From an uncultured Sutterella sp. (GTDB lineage: Bacteria; Pseudomonadota; Gammaproteobacteria; Burkholderiales; Burkholderiaceae_F), in contig UQTE01000005.1 in assembly GCA_900543805.1 (NCBI GenBank), forward strand, positions 47,996 through 111,995: 64,000 nucleotides of DNA, in the 5' to 3' direction. Position numbers and translations under genes: made by a program. Positions 44,597-51,953 of the stretch are shown in pieces (positions within the stretch are counted from its first letter, which is position 1; each line of letters starts with the position of its first letter). The notes below the pieces were generated by a model. It was not told the origin of the DNA. It searched no databases and worked only from the letters and a program-made list of their open reading frames with translations.

Positions 44597-46042
44597 ATGT
44601 CCTCGCAAAATACGACAAGCAAAATCGAGACCAACGGCGTCAATCCGGTGCCCGACAACGAACGCTACGGACGCCCCGTCGATCTCTTTCCGATTTGGTT
44701 TTCCTGGAACATTTCCATCTTCGGCATCACCTGCGGCATCTACGTCTTCGGGCTCGGGCTCTCCGTCTGGCAGGCGATGGCGGCGGGCGTGATCGGGTAC
44801 TTTCTTTCGTGCTCGCTCGTCGGCATCCTCGCCGTGGGCGGCGTGCGCACGGGTCTTCCCACGCTCGTACAGTCGCGCTTTTGCTTCGGCTACCACGCCA
44901 ACAAGATTCCGACCTTCTTCGGCTACGTCGCCAACATGGGCTGGAAGGTGACGATGCTCTCGATGGCGTCGACGACGCTCGCCGACCTCGTGAGCAAACT
45001 CGTTCCCGCCATGCAGACGGCTTCGGGCACGCCCTCGACCGCGTGCCTTTTCGGCAGCTTCGTCGCCGTCATCTTCTTTACGATGATCGGCGCTGTCTAC
45101 GGTCACGGCGTGATTCTGCGCGTCGAAAAGCTGATCGCCTGGGTGACGGGTCTCTTCACGCTTGTCTACCTCTTCTTCTTCATTCCGCAGATCGACTTCT
45201 CGACCCTGAACGACGTTCCGTCGGGCAGCTTCGGGACCTTCTTGGGCGGCATCGTCCTCGCCATGACGATGGTGGGTCTCGGCTTTCTCAACTACGGCGG
45301 CGACTACGCGCGCTACCTCCCGAGAAAGACCCCCGCGGGTGGCGTCATTTTCTGGACGACGGTCGGGATCGCGCTTCCGGTGTCGGTTCTCCTCATCCTC
45401 GGCGTGATGCTCTCGGCGGGCAACCCGGAACTCCTCGAAAAGGCCTCGCACGAACCGCTCGCCGCGCTCACCGGGATTCTGCCCTTCTGGTTCTACGTGC
45501 CCTTCTCGGTCGTGATCATCATCTCGCTCGTTTCGGCCGGGATGACGGGCGTCTACAGCTCGGGCCTCGCGCTCCTCGCCATGGGCGTGCCGATGACGCG
45601 CCTCGGGACGACGCTTTTGAACGCCGTCATGATCGCGCTCGGGTCCTTCTACCTCACCTTCGTGTCGGACTCCTTCCTCTCGACCTTCACCTCCTTCCTC
45701 GCGGCGATCTCCGTCATCATGGGCTCCTGGGGCGCCATTGAAATGGTCGACCTCGTGCGCCAGAAGCGTCTCGGCTGGGACGTGAAGATGGCGCTTCCGC
45801 CCTCCGAAGGCGGTCGCGGCTGCCGTTGGACGGCGGTGGTGTCGCTCTTTGTCGCGAGCGTCGTGGGTCTCGGCACGATCACCTCGTCCGACCCCTACAT
45901 CGGCTACGTGACGAGCTTCCTCCTCTCGGACGAAGCGAAGACGAGCGTCTTTGCGACCGCCAACATCGGCGTCGTCGCGGCGATGCTCACGGGCGGCATT
46001 CTCTACGCCTTCTTCACCTTCGTGCTGCGCTCGGAAAAGTAA
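44597..46042 (+). CDS. NCS1-family purine/cytosine permease
   Basis: This 481-residue inner-membrane protein has about 12 membrane segments. It starts with NERYGRPVDLFPIWFSWNISIFGITCGIYV and has the NCS1 pattern RFCFGYHANKIPTFFGYVANMGWK and LNYGGDYARYLPRKT. NCS1 carriers import nucleobases, nucleosides, allantoin or hydantoins with Na+ or H+. It follows the kinase gene by 38 bp with no terminator between, so the three genes form one operon with the permease as the uptake step. A terminator follows. Confidence 0.92.
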   Translation: MSSQNTTSKIETNGVNPVPDNERYGRPVDLFPIWFSWNISIFGITCGIYVFGLGLSVWQAMAAGVIGYFLSCSLVGILAVGGVRTGLPTLVQSRFCFGYHANKIPTFFGYVANMGWKVTMLSMASTTLADLVSKLVPAMQTASGTPSTACLFGSFVAVIFFTMIGAVYGHGVILRVEKLIAWVTGLFTLVYLFFFIPQIDFSTLNDVPSGSFGTFLGGIVLAMTMVGLGFLNYGGDYARYLPRKTPAGGVIFWTTVGIALPVSVLLILGVMLSAGNPELLEKASHEPLAALTGILPFWFYVPFSVVIIISLVSAGMTGVYSSGLALLAMGVPMTRLGTTLLNAVMIALGSFYLTFVSDSFLSTFTSFLAAISVIMGSWGAIEMVDLVRQKRLGWDVKMALPPSEGGRGCRWTAVVSLFVASVVGLGTITSSDPYIGYVTSFLLSDEAKTSVFATANIGVVAAMLTGGILYAFFTFVLRSEK

Positions 46043-46065
46043 AGCGCAACCACTTTCAGAGAGAA

Positions 46066-46099
46066 AACGGCCGGCAAACCACTGTGTTCGCCGGCCGTT
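46066..46099 (+). terminator. Terminator after the permease gene
   Basis: AACGGCCGGC and GCCGGCCGTT form a 10-bp perfect stem around a 14-nt loop, 24 bp past the stop. The T-run is short (GCCGTTA). Confidence 0.78.
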
Positions 46100-46126
46100 G
46101 CCGTTATAGGGACCCCTCAAACGAAA

Positions 46127-46152
46127 ACGCCCTCCCCGGGCGGGAAGGGCGT
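46127..46152 (-). terminator. Terminator after fhs
   Basis: ACGCCCT and AGGGCGT enclose CCC/GGG in a hairpin; on the minus strand it is followed by TTTCGTTTGAGG, 22 bp past the fhs stop. Confidence 0.75.
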
Positions 46153-46173
46153 GGGATCAATGGTTGATGCCGA

Positions 46174-47817
46174 TCAGGCGAGACCCGTGATGCGGTCGTC
46201 CACCACGTCGATGTTCATCGCGGCGGGGACCTTCGGAAGGCCGGGCATGCGCATGATGGAGCCCGTCGTCACGACGACGAAGCCCGCGCCCGCGTTCAGG
46301 ATGAGGCGCTGGACGGGGAGCGCGAAGCCCTTCGGGGCACCGAGCGCCTTCGGGTCGGCCGAAAGCGAGAAGGGGGTCTTGGCGATGCAGACTGGAAGCT
46401 TTTCAAAGCCGAGGTCGCAGATGCGCTTGTAGTCCTTCTTCGAAGCGTCAGACCATTCGACGGAACCCGCGCCGTAGACCTTCTTCGCGATCGCCTCGAC
46501 CTTTTCGAGGACCGTGGCTTCCGGGTCGTAGGTGTGAACGAGGGGCTTGGGATCCTCAGCCGCTTCGACGACGGCCTGAGCGAGTTCCTTGGCGCCTTCG
46601 CCGCCCTTCGCAAAGCCGTCGCAGACCGCGAAGCGGCAGCCGAGTTCGGCGACGCGCGCGCGGATCACTTCGATTTCTTCGTCCGTGTCGGTGTGGAAGT
46701 GGTTGAGCGAGACGACGACGTTCGGGCCGAAGTTCTTGAGGTTCTCAATGTGGGCGTCGAGGTTGACGAGGCCCTTCTTCAGGGCTTCGACGTTGGGCTT
46801 GCCGATTTCGGGGAGCGGCACGCCGCCGTGCCACTTGAGGGCCTTGGTCGAAGTGACGAGCACCACCGCGGCGGGGGCGAGGCCCGCGGCGCGGCACTTG
46901 ATGTTGAAGAACTTTTCGGCGCCGAGGTCCGAGCCGAAGCCCGCTTCCGTGATGGCGTAGTCGCCGAGCTTGAGCGCGGCGCGCGTGGCGACGACCGAGT
47001 TGCAGCCGTGGGCGATGTTCGCAAAGGGGCCCCCGTGCACGAAGGCGGCGTTCCCTTCGATCGACTGCACGAGGTTGGGCTTCATGGCGTCCTTGAGGAG
47101 CGCGACGAGGGCGCCCGTGCAGCCGAGTTCCTTCACCGTGCAGGCCGTGCCGTCGCGGCGCAGACCCACGACGATGCGGTCGATGCGGTTGCGAAGGTCC
47201 GTGAGGTCGGTCGCGAGGCAGAGGACCGCCATGAGTTCGGAGGCGGCCGTGATGTCAAAGCCCGCTTCGGTCGGAATGCCGTTGGCGGGGCCGCCGAGGC
47301 CCGTGACGATGTTGCGCAGCATACGGTCGTTCACGTCCATGACGCGGCGCCAGAAGATTTCGCGCAGTTCCACCTGGCCCTGATGACGGGCGTTGTCGAT
47401 GATGGCGGCGAGAAGGTTGTTCGCCGACGTGATCGCGTGGAAGTCTCCCGTGAAGTGAAGGTTGATCGCTTCCATCGGGAGGACCTGGCTGTAGCCGCCG
47501 CCCGCGGCGCCGCCCTTCATGCCGAAGACGGGGCCGAGCGACGGTTCGCGAAGGGCGAGGACGGCGTTCTTGCCGATTTTCTTCATCCCCTGGGCGAGCG
47601 CGATCGAGGTCGTGGTCTTGCCGGAGCCCGCGGGCATGCCGGAGGTGGCCGTCACGAGAATGAGGCGGCCCTTTTCCTTGCGGTCGGCGCCGAGCGCTAC
47701 CTTGGCCTTGTCGCGGCCGTAGGGCTCGAATTCGGCTTCGGTGAGGCCGATTTCCGCCGCGAGTTCCGAAATGGGCTTGAGAGAAGTTGCCTGAGCAATT
47801 TCAATGTCGCTGAGCAT
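46174..47817 (-). CDS. fhs: Formate-tetrahydrofolate ligase
   Basis: This 547-residue enzyme activates formate with ATP onto tetrahydrofolate, feeding one-carbon metabolism and purine synthesis. The nucleotide loop region TATSGMPAGSGKTTTSIALAQGM (about residue 58), REPSLGPVFGMKGGAAGGGYSQVLPMEAINLHFTGD and HVGF-like glycine segments are intact. The ATG at 47817 is chosen because GGAGAG lies 7 bp upstream; a TTG at 47832 is the alternative. It is probably monocistronic. Confidence 0.97.
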   Translation of the reverse strand: MLSDIEIAQATSLKPISELAAEIGLTEAEFEPYGRDKAKVALGADRKEKGRLILVTATSGMPAGSGKTTTSIALAQGMKKIGKNAVLALREPSLGPVFGMKGGAAGGGYSQVLPMEAINLHFTGDFHAITSANNLLAAIIDNARHQGQVELREIFWRRVMDVNDRMLRNIVTGLGGPANGIPTEAGFDITAASELMAVLCLATDLTDLRNRIDRIVVGLRRDGTACTVKELGCTGALVALLKDAMKPNLVQSIEGNAAFVHGGPFANIAHGCNSVVATRAALKLGDYAITEAGFGSDLGAEKFFNIKCRAAGLAPAAVVLVTSTKALKWHGGVPLPEIGKPNVEALKKGLVNLDAHIENLKNFGPNVVVSLNHFHTDTDEEIEVIRARVAELGCRFAVCDGFAKGGEGAKELAQAVVEAAEDPKPLVHTYDPEATVLEKVEAIAKKVYGAGSVEWSDASKKDYKRICDLGFEKLPVCIAKTPFSLSADPKALGAPKGFALPVQRLILNAGAGFVVVTTGSIMRMPGLPKVPAAMNIDVVDDRITGLA

Positions 47818-48025
47818 GGGAATACTCTCCAAAAAGGTGAAATGACAAAAAGGAAATCGGGACGGGACACCGACCGGGAGCCCGAGGGCTCGACCGGACG
47901 CCGGTGCGAAGGGGCGCTGCAGGGCCCCGAAGAGGTGCCGTTAGTATGCCTCAAAGGGGGAGGCGGGGTAGGGAAAAATCCCGATTTTCTGCGGATTTTC
48001 CGAGCTCTCTTGCAACAAAAAGAAA

Positions 48026-48050
48026 GTCCCGCGGCTTGGGGCCGCGGGAC
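48026..48050 (-). terminator. Terminator after mscL
   Basis: GTCCCGCGGC and GCCGCGGGAC form a 10-bp perfect stem with a short loop; on the minus strand TTTCTTTTTG follows. It is 22 bp past the mscL stop. Confidence 0.92.
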
Positions 48051-48072
48051 CGGAGAGAAGGATGGGAGCCGA

Positions 48073-48576
48073 TCAAGATTCGGCGCGCGCCTTGAGAAGG
48101 TCGCGGATCTCGCGCAAAAGCGCAATGTCTTCCGGAGTGGGGGCGGGCGCGGCGGGTTTCGCCGCTTCTTCGGCCGCCTTCTTGTCTTCCTCTTCCTTCA
48201 GAAGCTTCGCCGCTTCGCGCTCGAGCTTCACGCGGGCGGTCGTGACCACCTTGATGAGCCAGAAGATGACGAAGGCCAAAAGGAGGAAGTTGACGACCGA
48301 CGTGAGGAAGGCCCCGTAGCCGAAGACCGTGGCGCCCGCGGCGGTGAGGGCTTCGTAGGTTTCCGGGCCCGTGTAGCCTTCGGGTCGCTTCAGAACCCAA
48401 AAGAGGTTCGTGAAGTCCGGCTTTCCGACGAGGAAACCCACGATCGGGTTGACGATGTCCTTGACAAGGCTCGTGACGATGCTGTTGAAGGCGGCGCCGA
48501 TGATCACGGCGACGGCGAGGTCGAGCACGTTGCCGCGGCTGATGAAGGCCTGAAATTCAGCGAGAAACTTTTTCAT
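48073..48576 (-). CDS. mscL: Large-conductance mechanosensitive channel
   Basis: This 167-residue membrane protein starts MKKFLAEFQAFISRGNVLDLAVAVIIGAAFNSIVTSLVKDIVNPIVGF, the conserved N-helix and TM1. TM2 (FLLLAFVIFWLIKVV) and a charged cytoplasmic tail (EDKKAAEEAAKP) follow. It opens under membrane tension to protect against osmotic shock. It is longer than E. coli MscL (136 aa), because of the loop and the C-terminal tail. Confidence 0.96.
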   Translation of the reverse strand: MKKFLAEFQAFISRGNVLDLAVAVIIGAAFNSIVTSLVKDIVNPIVGFLVGKPDFTNLFWVLKRPEGYTGPETYEALTAAGATVFGYGAFLTSVVNFLLLAFVIFWLIKVVTTARVKLEREAAKLLKEEEDKKAAEEAAKPAAPAPTPEDIALLREIRDLLKARAES

Positions 48577-48727
48577 AAGAATTCCGTGGGCGGGTCGGAT
48601 GGAAAATGCAGAGGGCCCGAATTATGGAGAAGAGTCCGCTCTGCGGGAGGCGTCCGACGGCGATATGCGCCTCTTCGCCGTGCAAAAGGCAAAGGGGACG
48701 CGCCCGTCCCCTTTGTGCGGTAAACGA

Positions 48728-49357
48728 TCAGATCGGGTCGCCCGACAGGATCAAAAGACGCGCGATTTCGGCGGCGTTGTGGATGTTGAGTTTGCGGTAG
48801 GCGCTCCCGCGGTGGACCTGCACGGTCTTTTCCGAAATGCCGAATTCGCGGGCGACCTCCTTGTTGGAGTATCCGTGCGCCACCATGCGGATCACTTCGC
48901 GTTCACGTTGCGTGAGCTGTTCGAGGCGCGCGCGGAAGTTCGCGACCTGTTCGTTGTTGCGGCGGTGTGCGAGGTTGCGCGAAACGGCCGTTTCGATCGC
49001 TTCGAGGAGCCGCTGATCACTCACGGGCTTCGTGAGAAAGTCCATTGCCCCGTGCTTGAGCGTGTGCACGGCCATGTCGATGTCGCCGTGGCCCGAGATG
49101 AAGATGATCGGCAGGTCGCACCCGATCTCGCGGAGCTTGAACTGCAGTTCGAGCCCCGACATGTGCGGCATGCGCACGTCGAGCAGAATGCAGCCCGGGC
49201 GCTGCCAGTTGCCCATCGAGAGGAAAGTGAGGGCGTCGGGATAGGTCGCGACGTCCCATCCTTCGCCTTCGATGATGAAGGACCAGGAGTTGCGCATCGC
49301 GTCGTCGTCGTCGATGACGCGAACGAGGGGCTTATTGGAATTTCTTGCGTCGAACAT
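48728..49357 (-). CDS. FixJ-type response regulator (REC-LuxR HTH)
   Basis: This 210-residue protein has a receiver domain (about residues 11-125; acidic pocket DDDDA near 17-21, phospho-acceptor aspartate in CILLDVRMPHMSGLEL near 61, lysine in DFLTKPVS near 111) and a LuxR-type HTH (LTQREREVIRMVAHGYSNKEVAREFGISEKTVQVHRG, about residues 150-186). FixJ-type regulators are activated by a histidine kinase; none is adjacent, so this is an orphan here. The ATG at 49357 gives the normal short N-terminus. The target is unknown. Confidence 0.92.
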   Translation of the reverse strand: MFDARNSNKPLVRVIDDDDAMRNSWSFIIEGEGWDVATYPDALTFLSMGNWQRPGCILLDVRMPHMSGLELQFKLREIGCDLPIIFISGHGDIDMAVHTLKHGAMDFLTKPVSDQRLLEAIETAVSRNLAHRRNNEQVANFRARLEQLTQREREVIRMVAHGYSNKEVAREFGISEKTVQVHRGSAYRKLNIHNAAEIARLLILSGDPI

Positions 49358-49529
49358 GATTGAGGGTCGAATCGAGGGGGTTGAATCGAATTTTAGGGGA
49401 GTGCGGCGCCGAAGAACGAAAGCCTGCGGGCCGGACCCGGGGCAGTCGTCCTGAGAAGGGCGCGCATCCCGTACAATAACGTCCATTCTATCCAAAAAAA
49501 CTCGGACATCTGCCGTGCAAAACCTCAGA

Positions 49530-50045
49530 ATGCGACGTCTTTCGCTTCTTTTTCCCCTTCTTTTCTCCGCGCTCTGGCTTTCGGGCTGCGCGCTCGTCGA
49601 GAGGGAACCCTCGCTTCCCGCTTCGATCGAGGCGCGCGTGGGGGCCCCCGCGCCCGTGAAGCACGCCCTCGACTACAAGGAAGTGTGCCTCCTCCCCGTA
49701 AAGGCCGACGACAAGGATCCGCTTCTCGCGGCGATCCGCCGCGGCGCCGAAAATGCGGGGGCGAAGGTGACGACGCTCGCACCCGACGCGGGAACCCGCG
49801 CCTGTCCCTTCGTTCTCATGTGGGAAGTGAACGCCCGGGGACGCCGCGTAGAGGCCGTGCGCTTCCTCCCCTTCGAGTGGGGCGTCCCCAAGGGCGGCGC
49901 CAAGATCACCGGAACGCCCGAAAAGGGACTCACGATCGACGTGGTCGAACTCAACACGGCTTCCTACTTCACCTATCTGCAGCGCAAGGCCAGCGAAGCC
50001 CGCGGAAACGCCGAGCAAAAGAACGCCTCCTTCACGAAGGAATAA
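49530..50045 (+). CDS. Lipoprotein of unknown function
   Basis: This 171-residue protein has a lipoprotein signal (MRRLSLLFPLLFSALWLSGC, C at about residue 20). The mature part has C53 in KEVCLLPVKADD and C88 in RACPFVLMWEVN. The layout resembles the lipoprotein at 42009, though direct identity is low. I do not recognise the family. The ATG at 49530 starts the signal; a GTG at 49515 is possible. A TACAAT -10-like hexamer lies near 49473. cdsA starts 51 bp after its stop. Confidence 0.72.
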   Translation: MRRLSLLFPLLFSALWLSGCALVEREPSLPASIEARVGAPAPVKHALDYKEVCLLPVKADDKDPLLAAIRRGAENAGAKVTTLAPDAGTRACPFVLMWEVNARGRRVEAVRFLPFEWGVPKGGAKITGTPEKGLTIDVVELNTASYFTYLQRKASEARGNAEQKNASFTKE

Positions 50046-50096
50046 GGCCGCAAACGCTACAATTCACCCTATACAGCAAACACGGAGTCCCTCCCC

Positions 50097-50942
50097 ATGT
50101 TGATGAAGCGCGTCATTACCGCGATCGTCCTTCTGATCATCTTTTCCGCCGCCATCGCCTTCGGGCCGCTTTCCTTTGCGGGCGTGATGGCGATCGCCTT
50201 CGGCGCGGTTCTCTTCGAGTGGCTCCGCATGGCCGGCCTCGGGCCCCGTCCTGCCCTTCTCGTCGCGGCCGTCGAAATGGTGACGCAGTTCTCGCTCTAC
50301 TGGGCGGGGGCGCTTCCGCGCATGCAGTGGTTCCTCTTCCTTGTGAACGGCTGCATCATGGTCGCCTGGTTCGTGATCTTTTTTGCCGAGCTCTTCCACC
50401 GCGAAACCGGTTTCAAGGTGAAGGTCGCGCCCTGCCTCTGGGCCGCGGTCACCTTCGTTCCCGCCGCCTATCTCTCGCTTCTCTACCTCTATGAAGTGGG
50501 CGACTGGGTGATGGTGCTCTCGGTCTTCCTCATCGTCTGGGGCGCCGACATCTCGGCCTACTTCTGCGGCCGCGCCTGGGGCAAGCACAAGATGGCCCCG
50601 GCGATTTCGCCCAACAAGACGATCGAAGGCGCGGTCGGCGCCTACGTGATCGTGATCGTCTTCTTCCTTCTCACGTATTGGTTCTGCGTGCAGGAAAACG
50701 TCTTCACGAACCTCGTCTTCGACTACATCGGCTTCTTCTGGGGCGTCATCATCCTCGCGGGCCTCGTTGCGCTCTCGATCGCCGGGGACTTGTGGGAATC
50801 GATGCTGAAGCGACTGGTCGGGATCAAGGACTCTTCGAATCTGCTCCCGGGCCACGGCGGGTTCTTCGACCGGCTCGACGCGTCGCTTCCGGTTCTCCCC
50901 GCCGCCTGTTGGATCGTGCTTTGGGTGCAGCTCTTGCACTGA
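50097..50942 (+). CDS. cdsA: Phosphatidate cytidylyltransferase
   Basis: This 281-residue inner-membrane enzyme makes CDP-diacylglycerol from phosphatidate and CTP, the branch point of phospholipid synthesis. It has about eight membrane segments, and its C-terminal signature (SPNKTIEGAVGA, GDLWESMLKRLVGIKDSSNLLPGHGGFFDRLD) holds the catalytic acidic residues. It normally precedes dxr in a cds-dxr-rseP-bamA cluster. Here a terminator, yigZ, an IscB element and a phosphoesterase intervene. Confidence 0.96.
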   Translation: MLMKRVITAIVLLIIFSAAIAFGPLSFAGVMAIAFGAVLFEWLRMAGLGPRPALLVAAVEMVTQFSLYWAGALPRMQWFLFLVNGCIMVAWFVIFFAELFHRETGFKVKVAPCLWAAVTFVPAAYLSLLYLYEVGDWVMVLSVFLIVWGADISAYFCGRAWGKHKMAPAISPNKTIEGAVGAYVIVIVFFLLTYWFCVQENVFTNLVFDYIGFFWGVIILAGLVALSIAGDLWESMLKRLVGIKDSSNLLPGHGGFFDRLDASLPVLPAACWIVLWVQLLH

Positions 50943-50958
50943 TCTCCGAGGGGAGGCG

Positions 50959-50983
50959 AAAGGGCGGCTTCGGCCGCCTTTTT
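50959..50983 (+). terminator. Terminator after cdsA
   Basis: AAAGGGCGGC and GCCGCCTTT pair around a TTCG tetraloop, followed by TTTTT, 17 bp past the cdsA stop. Confidence 0.9.
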
Positions 50984-51022
50984 CATCTCGATTTATCTGA
51001 ACCGCAACACGGAAACTGACGC

Positions 51023-51652
51023 ATGGGTGAAGGCTATCTCGTACCCGATCTGGCGCCGGGCGAAATCCACCGTGTGGAGGACGTCATCCGGCGCTCGCGC
51101 TTCATCGCGACCTTTGCGCGCGTCTCTTCGACCGAGGAGGCAAGGGATTTTCTCGAACGCATCCGCGCCGAGCACGCGCAGGCGACGCACAACTGCTGGG
51201 CCTTCGTCGCCGGGGAGCCCGGCTCGACCGCCCAGGTGGGCGCAAGCGACGACGGCGAACCCAAGGGAACGGCCGGTCGTCCGATGCTCACGGCGCTCCT
51301 TCACAGCGGCGTGGGCGAGGTGGCGGTCGTCGTGACGCGCTACTTCGGCGGGATTCTTCTCGGAACGGGCGGGCTCGTGCGCGCCTATCAGGGAAGCGTT
51401 AAGTTGGGACTTGAAACCCTGCCGACCGTGAAGAAGGAGGAGGGCGTTCGCTACCTCTTTTCGCTCGACCCCTCCTTTGCCGGGTGGTTTGAGCACGCCG
51501 CGGGCGAGGCGGGCGTGCGGGTTCTCTCTTCGGACTTCCGCTGGGACGCAAGCTTTGAAGTGAGCGTGCCCGCGAAAAACGAAGCCGCCTTCGTCGCCTC
51601 GGTGACGGACGTCACGTCGGGCGAGGCGATCGTCGAGAAGCTCGACGATTAG
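51023..51652 (+). CDS. yigZ: IMPACT/YigZ family protein
   Basis: This 209-residue cytoplasmic protein has the conserved IMPACT half (THNCWAFVAG near residue 56, SDDGEPKGTAGRPML near 74, VVVTRYFGGILLGTGGLVRAY near 102) and a C-terminal DUF1949-like domain. The function is poorly known; related proteins influence translation under stress. Its stop codon TAG forms the beginning of the 7-bp repeat at the left border of the IscB element, so the insertion lies immediately downstream and leaves the gene intact. Confidence 0.92.
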   Translation: MGEGYLVPDLAPGEIHRVEDVIRRSRFIATFARVSSTEEARDFLERIRAEHAQATHNCWAFVAGEPGSTAQVGASDDGEPKGTAGRPMLTALLHSGVGEVAVVVTRYFGGILLGTGGLVRAYQGSVKLGLETLPTVKKEEGVRYLFSLDPSFAGWFEHAAGEAGVRVLSSDFRWDASFEVSVPAKNEAAFVASVTDVTSGEAIVEKLDD

Positions 51653-51656
51653 AAAC

Positions 51657-51950
51657 GGGCTATTTCCCATAACTGGTAGGCACAGCCCACCGGTTCGATA
51701 GCCCAGCCTCAGCAGTGGGCGGTCTGAGCTTGCTCATTCCTCTCATTGCTACGTTGACGACATGCAACAAGACTCACTCCGGGGTGCTTCCTCAGCTCCG
51801 GACCCTGAAAGCACAGACGCAGACAAGCTTGTGGGAAAGCACGAAACGGTCTGTCGCTGGAAACGCTGGTCGTTGACATTGGCGAGGGGAACATTTCGAT
51901 TTGGCACGGCCCGCTCCGCAAGGAGTTCGTCAGTAACCGTAAGGTAAACA
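51657..51950 (+). ncRNA. omega RNA (HEARO RNA) of the IscB element
   Basis: The segment directly upstream of iscB has the layout expected of omega RNA. The basal stem GGGCTAT/ATAGCCC (51657-51663 with 51698-51704) encloses AACTGGT/ACCGGTT (51671-51677 with 51689-51695). A CTCAG/CTGAG stem follows (51708-51712 with 51724-51728). A GAGGGGAACA box (about 51884-51893) and a terminal CTCC-GCAA-GGAG hairpin (51914-51925) resemble landmarks I recall from a characterised IscB omega RNA. The predicted guide is the ~16 nt just before the stem (51641-51656). The exact 3' end is uncertain. Confidence 0.85.
51658..51680 (+). repeat. Left inverted end of the IscB element
   Basis: GGCTATTTCCCATAACTGG and the following TAGG match the reverse complement of the right end at 22 of 23 positions. 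The same bases form the first stem of the omega RNA, so this end has both RNA and DNA roles. Confidence 0.88.
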
Positions 51951-51953
51951 AAC

